Origin: Nitrosospira multiformis
Lineage (GTDB): Bacteria > Pseudomonadota > Gammaproteobacteria > Burkholderiales > Nitrosomonadaceae
DNA length: 64,000 nucleotides
NCBI RefSeq assembly: GCF_900103165.1
Contig: NZ_FNKY01000001.1
Location: forward strand, 3,224,001-3,288,000
Direction of reading: 5' to 3'
Shown here piece by piece: positions 22,341 through 30,451 of this stretch. The position numbers and the translations under genes were made by a program. The notes under the pieces are model-generated. The model was given only the letters and a program-made list of their open reading frames with translations, made no database searches and had not been told where the DNA came from. Position 1 is the stretch's first letter, and the number at the start of each line of letters is the position of its first letter.

Positions 22341-22515
22341 CGCAAATTCTTATCCAATCATCAATAAATTATCACTCCACAGATAATGCAATACTGATTG
22401 GCCATGATATAAGCTATTTGATCCATCTGGATTGTCATCTTTCTGTGAAGTAATTATAATGGTAATTAATAAATCGTTCTGAATATGCTAACTTTTCCCA
22501 TTTGGCTGTCATCTA
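22341..22515. other. Spacer after paralog 2
   Basis: AT-rich non-coding DNA. The first part, in the shifted frame, continues the lost C-terminal region of paralog 2; the rest shows no recognisable feature before array 3. Confidence 0.4.
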
Positions 22516-22660
22516 GGACTCTGACCACCCGTCCGTAGCAGGACTCTGAATACCTGTCCGTCGGCGCAATGCCGGTTTATATCAAGGACTCTGACCACCC
22601 GTCCAATGTGAGGACTCTGACCATTCGTCCGGCAGAAAAAGGGACTCTGACTATCCGTCC
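22516..22660. repeat. Array 3 of the 19-bp motif (5 copies)
   Basis: Copies at 22516-22534, 22541-22559 (variant, GAATACCTG in place of GACCACCCG), 22586-22604, 22612-22630 and 22642-22660. The hairpin-capable CGGCGCAATGCCGG lies between the second and third. The last copy starts 55 bases before the ATG of paralog 3. Steps of 25, 45, 26 and 30 bases differ from arrays 1 and 2, so this is not a uniform tandem repeat. Confidence 0.85.
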
Positions 22661-22696
22661 CATATTGATCTAATCAAGTGGAACAAGAGAATCATA

Positions 22697-23119
22697 ATGG
22701 TAACGACACTCGGCAAAAAGGCAAAAGATACTTTTGCGGTTTTGTCCCTGCTTGGTTTATTGGCTGTAGGTACGTCCATAAGCAGCGTAAAAGCAGACAA
22801 TCTTCCTGATCAATCGGCTATTCAGACTGCGGTATCTCCAAGTGAGCATAGCGTTTTGGCGAGGCGTTTTGAGGAGGCCGCCAAGGAAATGCAGGTAAAG
22901 GCGGATAAGCAGAAAATACTACTGGAGCACTACGAGAATAAAAGCTACCTTTATGGCAAACGGGCGCAAGACTTGCAATCACACACTTCAGCGTTGATAC
23001 GCATGTATGAGAAAGGTGCTCGGTTATATATGAAGGAAGCTATCGCTCATTGTCAAATGTCGCAGAGTGTTAATTTGCCGGGTAAGCATCGGAGTGATGC
23101 CCATTGCACTCTTCCATGA
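22697..23119 (+). CDS. Small exported coiled-coil protein, paralog 3
   Basis: A 140-residue member of the same set. The signal peptide is conserved (DTFAVLSLLGLLAVGTSISS) and the mature part contains RRFEEAAKEMQVKADKQKIL, LYGKRAQDLQSHTSALIRMY and KEAIAHCQMSQ. The C-terminal tail (GKHRSDAHCTLP) differs from paralog 1 and holds a cysteine, as does AHCQ. It has the largest upstream motif array of the three. The set is probably a local gene amplification that kept its regulatory region. Confidence 0.72.
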   Translation: MVTTLGKKAKDTFAVLSLLGLLAVGTSISSVKADNLPDQSAIQTAVSPSEHSVLARRFEEAAKEMQVKADKQKILLEHYENKSYLYGKRAQDLQSHTSALIRMYEKGARLYMKEAIAHCQMSQSVNLPGKHRSDAHCTLP

Positions 23120-23159
23120 GAACAAATCGAACCACACAAATTGTTGTATCGACATGATA

Positions 23160-23176
23160 GAGGAATAGGATTCCTC
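23160..23176. other. Short perfect hairpin GAGGAAT-AGG-ATTCCTC
   Basis: A 7-bp stem with a 3-base loop between paralog 3 and the SMR gene. There is no T-run after it, so it is not a standard terminator. It lies 60 bases before the SMR start. Confidence 0.3.
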
Positions 23177-23235
23177 ACGAAGCACCTGATAAAGTCGCCT
23201 TGACCACTAACCATTCACAGATAGGATAAGAACAG

Positions 23236-23553
23236 ATGAGTTGGGTGTACCTCGTTCTCGCCGGCCTTTTTGAGATTGGCTGGCCAGTCGGCCTGAAAAT
23301 GGCCCAAGAGCCGCAGACGCGTTGGATGGGGATCGCCGTGGCTGTTGCGTTCATGTGTGTCAGTGGCTTCTTGCTGTGGCTCGCACAGCGCCACATACCG
23401 ATTGGAACCGCCTATGCAGTTTGGACGGGTATTGGTGCTGCAGGAACGTTCCTGGTTGGCGTACTGTATTACGGCGACCCAACATCATTTGCCAGGTACA
23501 TGGGTGTCGCGCTGATTATCGGGGGCGTCGTGACACTCAAACTGGCGCATTAG
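23236..23553 (+). CDS. SMR family small exporter (SugE/Gdx type)
   Basis: A 105-residue inner membrane protein with four helices and the conserved transport Glu13 in AGLFEIGW. The sequence WPVGLKMAQ, and later HIPIGTAYAVWTGIGAAGTFLVGVLYYGDP, is typical of small multidrug resistance proteins; the GLFEIGW and FLLWLAQRHIPIGTAY pattern fits the SugE/Gdx branch, which exports guanidinium. No guanidine riboswitch was recognised upstream, so substrate assignment is tentative. Confidence 0.88.
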   Translation: MSWVYLVLAGLFEIGWPVGLKMAQEPQTRWMGIAVAVAFMCVSGFLLWLAQRHIPIGTAYAVWTGIGAAGTFLVGVLYYGDPTSFARYMGVALIIGGVVTLKLAH

Positions 23554-23849
23554 TTACCATAGGAAGTAGATTCAGCGGCGATGAAGACCGGGCTGCGCGC
23601 CCATGAGCCCTATATTCTTGTACGATTTGCTTTCATTCTCCCCTCCCCTACCACTCACATAGCATCCTTTTCCTGAACGTACCCGTCCTGGTCTGCACGG
23701 CAACCGCGGCCTGCTGTGCTTCGATATCCGCCAGAGCGCCTCGTTGGCGTGCAAACCCATCGCATCTCCTTCCTCAATACGGACTCTACCCCTTCCAATC
23801 CCAGGATTTGGGTTAAAATGTCTTCTTAACTTGTTACGTATACCTTTAC
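23554..23849. other. Intergenic region before the DUF2863 gene
   Basis: About 300 bases with no supported gene. An open frame on the minus strand (23572-23982) overlaps the next gene and lacks coding character. No repeat or RNA feature recognised. Confidence 0.3.
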
Positions 23850-25067
23850 ATGAAAAAACCCCGCGTCCCGCATCGCACCAAATCACCACGCGTGGTTCAA
23901 GAGCTCTCCAGGCTGGCAGCGGGACTTGCGGCTTCCGGCAGCCGTATCGAGGATGCTTTCTGGGAGAACCGGCTTGCGGCAAAGATACATGCCCAATTGC
24001 GTACCGGCGACGATCAAAACCTTGAAGCGGCGCTGGATCAACTCTATGACACCGATTCTGTGGGTTACGGTGAATTCATTTACGCCATTGAAGCGGCGAT
24101 CGAATGCGGTGTACTGATGCGGGAAGGCATTGGTCATGATGTACTGATGTTCGCGGCGCCTATGTTGACCTGGTCGCGTTTCTCAATTCCTTCCGGCCTG
24201 ATATCCGAACCGGTACTTGCCGCTCTCCGGGCGCAGTTGCAGGCACATGTGCTGGCGGAAGATGTCCAATTCGTGCTGGCGGATTGCCTGTTCAGTCCCG
24301 ACCAGCTTCCACGTGGTTATCACCTCACGCATGAACTTGCCAACAAATTGTGGACAGCCGCGGTGGCGGGAGAACGGGACCTGCACATAAATCCACGCCA
24401 ACTGGCTGAAACCGGGCGTTTTCTGTCCGATACCCGTTACCTCCTCGGTGCGATTGCAGTTCCACAGGGGAAATCCATGTTCCGATGGCAGGAAGCTGAT
24501 GGAGCCAGCACAGACAAGAACGCCACTCCGCCTGGCGTAAAATTTTCCAAGCAGGAGACACTGCTCGCATGGCAGGCCCATGGCGCCGAAGCGCTTCGGC
24601 CGCTATTTCAGGGTTGCGCATTCGAATTGTTGATACCCGATGGTTTTTTTTCGGCATGGCGCATGGCGGATCGCCTTGCCCGGCCCTATTCCACCCATGC
24701 CACCATTGATTTTCTGCAATCAACGCTGAATATTTCCGCAAACAGGCTGCGTGCGGTGATCGCGCCCTTTTACGACCAGTGGCTGGAGGAATACCGAGTA
24801 AGCTTTACTCTCAAGGATCGCGACGAAGTCCTCTATGGCATCGTCTGGGCGCTGGTAGGTGACGAAGACGAAAACAGCGACACTGTGACGCAAATCGAAA
24901 CGACGCTGCGAGAATGCGGTATCACGCATACGACAGTGCTGGAAAACCGTTTCCTTCTGGAATATTGCGAAGAGTGCGGCGCACCGCTATTTCCAAATCC
25001 GGAGGGTGAAGTAGTACATGCTGAATTTCCCGACGAAGGCGAAGTTGCGCCGGTACATTTGCATTGA
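23850..25067 (+). CDS. DUF2863 family protein
   Basis: A 405-residue protein that I match to DUF2863, a conserved betaproteobacterial family of unknown function. It starts with a basic segment (KKPRVPHRTKSPR), has a largely helical middle and ends with a region holding two cysteines (EYCEECGAPLFPNPEGE), a possible metal-binding knuckle. No signal peptide or membrane helix is seen, so it is probably cytosolic. It is followed by a 9-bp stem hairpin. Confidence 0.72.
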   Translation: MKKPRVPHRTKSPRVVQELSRLAAGLAASGSRIEDAFWENRLAAKIHAQLRTGDDQNLEAALDQLYDTDSVGYGEFIYAIEAAIECGVLMREGIGHDVLMFAAPMLTWSRFSIPSGLISEPVLAALRAQLQAHVLAEDVQFVLADCLFSPDQLPRGYHLTHELANKLWTAAVAGERDLHINPRQLAETGRFLSDTRYLLGAIAVPQGKSMFRWQEADGASTDKNATPPGVKFSKQETLLAWQAHGAEALRPLFQGCAFELLIPDGFFSAWRMADRLARPYSTHATIDFLQSTLNISANRLRAVIAPFYDQWLEEYRVSFTLKDRDEVLYGIVWALVGDEDENSDTVTQIETTLRECGITHTTVLENRFLLEYCEECGAPLFPNPEGEVVHAEFPDEGEVAPVHLH

Positions 25068-25070
25068 AGC

Positions 25071-25099
25071 ACGCGCTGAAATAGCGTTAGTCAGCGCGT
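25071..25099. terminator. Hairpin after the DUF2863 gene
   Basis: ACGCGCTGA (25071-25079) pairs with TCAGCGCGT (25091-25099) across an 11-base loop, starting 4 bases after the stop codon. No T-run follows, so it may be a weak or factor-dependent terminator. Confidence 0.35.
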
Positions 25100-25264
25100 T
25101 GATCGGCTTCCCCAACGGGGGTGTTCGCATCGGTCACGGAATTATAGAAAATTACAATCGTTTTAATCTGTTATATCCTTGGCTATTCATGAAATTAAAT
25201 AGCCTTTTGCAGACTTAACCGACATAATCGCTCCATCAATTAACCGAAAACCGTATCGACATTT

Positions 25265-25810
25265 ATGAAGTTTCTTTTTGATCTCTTTCCGGTTATTCTG
25301 TTTTTCATTGCTTTCAAGATCTATGGAATCTACGCCGCCACCGCCGTAGCCATTGTGGCAACTTTTGCGCAAATCGGCTGGGTATGGTATCGCCACCGCA
25401 AGGTTGAAACCATGCTTTGGGTAAGCCTCGTTATCATCGTCATCTTCGGCAGCGCGACGCTGATACTGCAGGATGAAACTTTCATCAAGTGGAAACCGTC
25501 CGTGCTCTACTGGTTGTTCGCCGGTGCGCTGCTCCTGGCCCACGCGATTTTCAAGAAGAATTTGATTCGTGTCATGATGAAAGAGCAGATTGCACTTCCA
25601 GAACCCATATGGGCTCGCCTCAACGCTAGTTGGGCAGCATTTTTTGCATTGATGGGTGGCGCCAATCTCTATGTAGCCTTTAATTATTCCACTGAAACCT
25701 GGGTCAATTTCAAGCTGTTCGGGTTCATGGGACTGATGCTGGTATTTATCGTGGCTCAAGGACTGATACTGGGAAAGTATATGGAAGACAAGGAGGATAA
25801 AGAGGCATGA
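25265..25810 (+). CDS. yciB: Inner membrane protein YciB (septation protein A)
   Basis: A 181-residue membrane protein with five or six helices. The start [26 protein letters not shown], and later [24 protein letters not shown] and [21 protein letters not shown], are characteristic of the YciB/IspA family, which affects cell envelope synthesis and septation. Length matches E. coli (179). It overlaps yciI by 4 bases (ATGA), so the genes are coupled. Confidence 0.95.
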   Translation: MKFLFDLFPVILFFIAFKIYGIYAATAVAIVATFAQIGWVWYRHRKVETMLWVSLVIIVIFGSATLILQDETFIKWKPSVLYWLFAGALLLAHAIFKKNLIRVMMKEQIALPEPIWARLNASWAAFFALMGGANLYVAFNYSTETWVNFKLFGFMGLMLVFIVAQGLILGKYMEDKEDKEA

Positions 25811-26109
25811 TGCTCTATGCGATAAGCGGCGAAGACATTCCGGAGAGCCTGGAAAAACGGTTGGCGGTCCGAGCGGCTCACCTGGAACGTCTCAATGAGT
25901 TGCGGCGAGAGGGGCGCCTTATTCTGGCGGGACCCTATCCGGCGATTGATAGTCCCGATCCTGGCCCCGCCGGATTCTCCGGCAGCCTCATCGTGGCGGA
26001 ATTTGAATCGCTCGAAGCGGCGCGCAGTTGGGCGGAAACCGATCCCTATGCCACATCGGGCGTATATGCAAGACTGACAGTCAAGCCATTCAAGAAAGTT
26101 TTGCCATAA
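25807..26109 (+). CDS. yciI: YciI family protein
   Basis: A 100-residue ferredoxin-fold protein of the YciI family. It opens [21 protein letters not shown] and has the conserved [17 protein letters not shown] helix, in which the His is implicated in catalysis in relatives, then [20 protein letters not shown] and a closing [17 protein letters not shown] segment. It may be a small hydrolase or lyase; no substrate is known. It is coupled to yciB and followed 8 bases later by bolA. Confidence 0.92.
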   Translation: MMLYAISGEDIPESLEKRLAVRAAHLERLNELRREGRLILAGPYPAIDSPDPGPAGFSGSLIVAEFESLEAARSWAETDPYATSGVYARLTVKPFKKVLP

Positions 26110-26117
26110 AAATAAAA

Positions 26118-26384
26118 ATGGTGAGTACAATCGAATTGATCAGGCAGAAGCTCGCTGTTCTTGATCCGGAGCAGATTCATATCGTGGATGAAAGCGCCAG
26201 GCATGCAGGGCATGAGGGTGCTAAAAGTGGTGGCGGACATTACTTGCTCACTATTGTCTCACGCGAATTTTCCGGCAAATCCGCTCTGGTCCGGCACCGC
26301 CTCGTCTATACCGTGTTGAAAGAGATGATGCATAAGGATATTCACGCGCTGAGTGTAAAAGCGTATACTCCCGAAGAAATTTGA
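26118..26384 (+). CDS. BolA family protein
   Basis: An 88-residue BolA-type protein. The KH-like fold is seen in IRQKLAVLDPEQIHIVDESARHAGHEG, followed by GGGHYLLTIVSREFSGKSALVRHRLVY and a C-terminal IHALSVKAYTPEE. The conserved His of RHRLVY is the usual iron-sulfur ligand shared with monothiol glutaredoxin. It sits in the yciB-yciI-bolA-ppiC order common in proteobacteria. The frame extends upstream, but ATG 26118 starts the fold. Confidence 0.92.
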   Translation: MVSTIELIRQKLAVLDPEQIHIVDESARHAGHEGAKSGGGHYLLTIVSREFSGKSALVRHRLVYTVLKEMMHKDIHALSVKAYTPEEI

Positions 26385-26414
26385 TTCGATTCAATCCACT
26401 GACAAGGAAAACCT

Positions 26415-27209
26415 ATGCGTTTTATGAAACTTTCTCAATTGACGGTACTCGGTATTTCCGGCTTGATCGCCGTAACGACTGTTCAGGCCCAATCCACACC
26501 CATGGCCAAGGTGAATGGAGTGTCAATTCCTCAGTCGCGCCTTGAATTTATTGTAAAAGCACGTGCCGCCCAGGGTCAGGCCGATAGTCCCGAAACCAGA
26601 AAAACCTTGCGTGAGGATCTCATAACCGAGGAAGTCATCGCGCAGGAAGCCCTGAAAAAAGGACTTGATAAGGATCCGGATTTCGTATCCCAGCTTGAAA
26701 TTGCCCGCCTGACAGCATTGGTCAGAGCATATCAAATCGATTATGTGAAGAACCACCCGGTCAGCGATGAAGAACTGAAGAAAGAATATGACTCACTGAA
26801 AACCCAGATGGGCGATAAGGAATACAAGGCACATCACATCTTGGTCGCTACCGAGGCGGAAGCAAAAGACATCATTGCGCGTATCAAGAAGGGCGGCAAG
26901 TTTGATAAGCTTGCGCAGGAAAAATCCATTGATGCCGGCAGCAAAAGTAAAGGCGGTGAACTCGACTGGAGTCCCGCGGCCAGCTATGTCCAACCCTTTG
27001 CCGAAGCCCTGATGAAAATGACCAAGGGTCAGCTTACCGAGCAGCCAGTGAAAACTCCTTTTGGCTGGCACGTCATCCGCCTGGATGACATACGGCCCCT
27101 GAAGATTCCGCCATTCGAGGAAATAAAGCAGAATCTGGCGCAACGCGTATTACAACGACAATTTGCAACCTTTGTCGGTGACCTCCGCGCCAAGGCAAAA
27201 ATCGAATAA
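26415..27209 (+). CDS. Peptidylprolyl isomerase, parvulin type (periplasmic)
   Basis: A 264-residue foldase. A signal peptide (LTVLGISGLIAVTTVQAQ) is followed by a SurA-like N-terminal helical domain and a parvulin domain from about residue 137: YKAHHILVATEAEAKDI, KLAQEKSIDAGSKSKGGELDW and TPFGWHVIRLDDI. It catalyses prolyl cis-trans isomerisation of exported proteins. AAGGA precedes the ATG. A strong terminator follows, closing the yciB-yciI-bolA-ppiC unit. Confidence 0.93.
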   Translation: MRFMKLSQLTVLGISGLIAVTTVQAQSTPMAKVNGVSIPQSRLEFIVKARAAQGQADSPETRKTLREDLITEEVIAQEALKKGLDKDPDFVSQLEIARLTALVRAYQIDYVKNHPVSDEELKKEYDSLKTQMGDKEYKAHHILVATEAEAKDIIARIKKGGKFDKLAQEKSIDAGSKSKGGELDWSPAASYVQPFAEALMKMTKGQLTEQPVKTPFGWHVIRLDDIRPLKIPPFEEIKQNLAQRVLQRQFATFVGDLRAKAKIE

Positions 27210-27234
27210 CCCGGAATTCAAGGTTTCATCAGAA

Positions 27235-27264
27235 AAAAGGCGGTCGGATTGACCGCCTTTTTTT
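27235..27264 (+). terminator. Rho-independent terminator
   Basis: GGCGGTC (27239-27245) pairs with GACCGCC (27251-27257) around a GGATT loop, flanked by A6 and T7. It lies 26 bases after the isomerase stop and, having an A-run and a T-run, could act in both directions. Confidence 0.9.
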
Positions 27265-27267
27265 ATT

Positions 27268-27382
27268 CTAAATCCGCCCTGTAGCGAGCTCACCCAAGAA
27301 ATGAAGACCGCGTGACGAAAAAAGTCGTTTTAAATCATCACACTGAAATGAGGTATCAGCGATCAACCGCTGGATTCAGGCT
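27268..27382. repeat. Family 2 inverted-repeat element, copy 3 (inverted)
   Basis: Read on the minus strand this gives CCTGAATCCAGCGGTTGATC ... TCATTTCTTGGGTGAGCTCGCTACAGGGCGGATTTAG, matching the copies at 17411, 20162 and 38266. It fills the space between the terminator of the isomerase gene and the alr stop codon (27385-27387), which lies at the element's edge. Confidence 0.65.
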
Positions 27383-27384
27383 CA

Positions 27385-28461
27385 TTACGTCACTATCGGC
27401 ATGCGCGGCGCCAGAGCGCACAACAACTCATAGCTTACCGTACCGGCCGACTGCGCTACCTCATCCACGGACAACCCTTTCCCCCAAAGTGTTACGGGAC
27501 TGCCTATGCCTGCATCTTCAATTCCGCTCAAATCCACATGCAGCATATCCATGGATATGCGTCCGATGAGCCGGGTACGCCTGCCATTCACCAGCACGGG
27601 GGTGCCGGCGGGCGCGTGGCGGGGGTAGCCGTCGGCATAGCCGCCCGCCACAATACCAACACGCATTGGCCGGTCGGCGCGAAACATGTGGCCATATCCC
27701 ACCCCGTCTCCAGACTTAAGCGCTTGCACCGCGATGATTCTGCTCGATATTGTCATGGCGGGATGCAAATCCAGTTCGTCAGCGGTTTTGTCAGGAAGCG
27801 GCGAAGCGCCATAAAGCATGATGCCGGGCCGCACCCAATCCGCATGTGTTTCGGGATAGCGCAGGATAGCGGCGGAGTTGGCCAACGAGCATGGCAGGTT
27901 CCGCCCTTTGGCAACAGCATTGAAGCGTTGCAGCTGCGCGGCAATGCTTTCATTTCCATCGGACTCATCGGCGCGGGAAAAATGAGTCATCAGCGTAATC
28001 TGGCCGATAGCGGGATTAGCTTTCAGCGTTTCCAGCGCGGCGGAGAATTGCTCAAGCGTGAAGCCCAAGCGGTTCATGCCGGTATTAAGCTTCAGAAACA
28101 CATCGAGCCTGCCGCCGCGTGGCCTGTATGCCGATAACATTGCCAGTTGCTCATGATGGTGGACCACGGTGCTTAAATGGTACTGTTCGATCCACGCCAA
28201 TTCCTCCATGGCAAAAAAACCTTCGAGCAGTAGAATGGCCTGGCGATAACCTGCTTCCCGCAAACGAACGGCGGCGTCAATTTCGAGCATGGCAAAACCC
28301 TCCGCGCGCTTCAGTGCTTCAGCCGCGCGCAGCAGCCCATGACCGTAAGCATCGGCTTTGATCACCGCCATGACACGCGAACGGGGAGCATAACGGCGAA
28401 CGACGGATAGATTATGTTCGAGCGCGGATAGATCAATCAGCGCCTGAATGGGACGTGACAT
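27385..28461 (-). CDS. alr: Alanine racemase
   Basis: A 358-residue PLP enzyme that makes D-alanine for peptidoglycan. The PLP lysine is K35 in VIKADAYGHG. Other family marks are LKLNTGMNRLGF, the MTHFSRADE segment, VRPGIMLYGASP and the region GVGYGHMFRADRPMRVGIVAGGYADGYPR with the second catalytic Tyr. SMDMLHVDL near the end is also conserved. Length is normal. It is divergent from lplT. Confidence 0.96.
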   Translation of the reverse strand: MSRPIQALIDLSALEHNLSVVRRYAPRSRVMAVIKADAYGHGLLRAAEALKRAEGFAMLEIDAAVRLREAGYRQAILLLEGFFAMEELAWIEQYHLSTVVHHHEQLAMLSAYRPRGGRLDVFLKLNTGMNRLGFTLEQFSAALETLKANPAIGQITLMTHFSRADESDGNESIAAQLQRFNAVAKGRNLPCSLANSAAILRYPETHADWVRPGIMLYGASPLPDKTADELDLHPAMTISSRIIAVQALKSGDGVGYGHMFRADRPMRVGIVAGGYADGYPRHAPAGTPVLVNGRRTRLIGRISMDMLHVDLSGIEDAGIGSPVTLWGKGLSVDEVAQSAGTVSYELLCALAPRMPIVT

Positions 28462-28650
28462 CAGCGTTCAGGGCGTGAGGAAATTTTGATCATTCCAGAT
28501 CCGGATTCAGAATTATTGATCCTGAAACAGCGGGTTTCAATTGGTGGCGTAAACGGTTTCATGGTATAAACTTTTTCGCCAAAATAAGCCGGGATGACCA
28601 TTGTATAATCTGACACCTAATGATGAGAAAGTTTTTGGAGGGAAAGCAGG

Positions 28651-29925
28651 GTGAAACGCGGATTCTATACCATCATGGCAGCGCAGTTTTTCTCTTCGCT
28701 CGCGGACAATGCGCTGCTTGTCATTGCCATTGCACTTCTGATAGAACTGCATGCGCCTGCGTATCTCACCCCGATGCTCAAGTTTGTATTCGTTTTATTC
28801 TATGTGATTCTCGCTCCTTTCGTCGGTGCTTTTGCCGATTCCATGGCCAAGGGGCGGGTAATGTTCATCAGCAATACGATCAAGATTGTGGGCTGTAGCC
28901 TGCTTTTCCTGGCTTCGCACCAGTATTTCGCCCTCACCGCCTATGCGGTCGTCGGACTTGGGGCTGCCGCCTACTCTCCCGCCAAATACGGAATACTTAC
29001 CGAACTGCTCCCTCCTGAAAAGCTGGTCATCGCCAATGGCTGGATCGAAGGGCTCACCGTAGCTTCCATTGTGCTGGGCACGGTATTAGGTGGACTGCTC
29101 ATAACCCCCTCAATCTCCGCCCTATTTCTGGGGTTCGACTTCCCCTTCATAGACACTGGCGTGGATACCGTACCGGAAGCAGGCATCCTCCTTGTCGCGG
29201 TTTTTTATAGTACCGCAGCCATCTTCAATCTATACATTCCCAACACCGGCGTGGATCACCGTATTCTCAAGAAGAATCCCATATTCCTGGTGCACGAGTT
29301 CGCTCACTGTATGAAGCTGCTATGGACGGATAAGCTCGGACAGATTTCACTCGCTGTTACTACACTGTTCTGGGGAGCTGGCGCAACACTTCAATTCATC
29401 GTATTGAAATGGGCCGACGCGGCACTCGGCTATCCGCTAAATAAAGCCGCCCAGTTGCAAGGTGTGGTCGCCATCGGGATTGCGCTAGGTGCGGTTGTCG
29501 CGGCACGGCTGGTATCGCTGCGGCAGTCCGTAAAAGTTATCCCGCTTGGCATTGCCATGGGTATTGTCGTGATGGCCATGATTCTGGCGCGCGACCTGTG
29601 GATTGCGATTGTGCTTCTTACGCTGATAGGCGGGTTGGCGGGATTTTTTGTGGTGCCAATGAACGCCTTGCTGCAACACCGCGGGCACATCCTGATGGGG
29701 GCGGGGCATTCCATCGCGGTACAGAATTTCAACGAGAACCTGAGCATCCTCACCATGCTGGCGATATATGCGGTACTGGTAAGCTTCGATGTGCACGTTT
29801 ATACCGTTATCATTCTGTTCGGCTTGTTTGTGGCGGTTATTATGGCACTGATACGTCAGTGGCATCTGCACAATCAGAGCATTGAGGATTCTCTCCATCT
29901 GATCGGAGCTCACAAGGGACATTAG
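28651..29925 (+). CDS. lplT: Lysophospholipid transporter LplT
   Basis: A 424-residue major facilitator protein that flips lysophospholipids across the inner membrane for reacylation. It starts MKRGFYTIMAAQFFSSLADNAL, as LplT does, and contains VVGLGAAAYSPAKYGILTELLPP and the N-rich segment NALLQHRGHILMGAGHSIAVQNFNEN (around residue 340). The start is GTG 28651, with GGAGGG upstream. The partner acyltransferase gene (aas) is not present here. A TATAAT at 28604-28609 may be its -10. Confidence 0.92.
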   Translation: MKRGFYTIMAAQFFSSLADNALLVIAIALLIELHAPAYLTPMLKFVFVLFYVILAPFVGAFADSMAKGRVMFISNTIKIVGCSLLFLASHQYFALTAYAVVGLGAAAYSPAKYGILTELLPPEKLVIANGWIEGLTVASIVLGTVLGGLLITPSISALFLGFDFPFIDTGVDTVPEAGILLVAVFYSTAAIFNLYIPNTGVDHRILKKNPIFLVHEFAHCMKLLWTDKLGQISLAVTTLFWGAGATLQFIVLKWADAALGYPLNKAAQLQGVVAIGIALGAVVAARLVSLRQSVKVIPLGIAMGIVVMAMILARDLWIAIVLLTLIGGLAGFFVVPMNALLQHRGHILMGAGHSIAVQNFNENLSILTMLAIYAVLVSFDVHVYTVIILFGLFVAVIMALIRQWHLHNQSIEDSLHLIGAHKGH

Positions 29926-29944
29926 CCGTTTAGCCCGGATACCG

Positions 29945-30451
29945 CTACAAAATAACCGGTGTATCGGGCAGTTCGTTCTCTCTTCCTGCCCGCTCTTTCT
30001 CTGGCCGGAAATGCTTTTGCAGATGGTTACCCACAGCGGCGATTCCGGCGACTACCCCTGATTCAAAATGGCCCTGACGAAAAGCCGTCTCCATTTCGCG
30101 GCAGATTTTTTCCCACTCCTCAGCGCTAACTTTGACGTTAATCCCCCGATCTGCAACGATCTCAACGTCGCGGTCCGCGAGCAGCAGGTAAACCAGCACA
30201 CCGTTGTTATGCTCGGTGTCCCAAACACGGAGTTGGGAAAATACCTCTACCGCCCGCGCCCGCGCCGGCTGATCTCTAAGCAAAGGCACGGTATCCAATG
30301 CTGCCTCCACTGCAAAGCAGACTTCACCCTCATGACTGATTTCCGACTGCTTGATGGCTTGCTCGATGGCTGCCAGGGAAGCATGGGGAAACAAGCGCCG
30401 CACCATCGCACGACCCGTAAGGAAATGCCGCAGTATGCGTGTAAGATTCAT
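29945..30451 (-). CDS. TPM domain protein
   Basis: A 168-residue soluble TPM-domain protein (LRHFLTGRAMVRRLFPHASL, then AIEQAIKQSEISHEGEVCFAVE and RVWDTEHNNGVLVYLLLADRDVEIVADRGI). TPM domains occur in phosphatase-like and membrane-repair proteins. It begins directly after the stop of the preceding TPM/YgcG-type gene. The three genes lemA, ygcG-like and this one run in one direction and probably form an operon. Confidence 0.88.
   Translation of the reverse strand: MNLTRILRHFLTGRAMVRRLFPHASLAAIEQAIKQSEISHEGEVCFAVEAALDTVPLLRDQPARARAVEVFSQLRVWDTEHNNGVLVYLLLADRDVEIVADRGINVKVSAEEWEKICREMETAFRQGHFESGVVAGIAAVGNHLQKHFRPEKERAGRENELPDTPVIL

Noticed and set aside
21268-22660. CRISPR array made of the 19-bp repeats
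   Set aside because: The repeats are too short and diverged, the spacing is irregular and shared between arrays, each array ends before a gene, and no cas genes are present.
23120-23235. Guanidine riboswitch before the SMR exporter gene
   Set aside because: None of the conserved ykkC, mini-ykkC or guanidine-III sequence marks could be found; only a plain 7-bp hairpin is seen.
23572-23982. 136-codon minus-strand frame between the SMR and DUF2863 genes
   Set aside because: It overlaps the DUF2863 start, has no family match and lacks a ribosome site.
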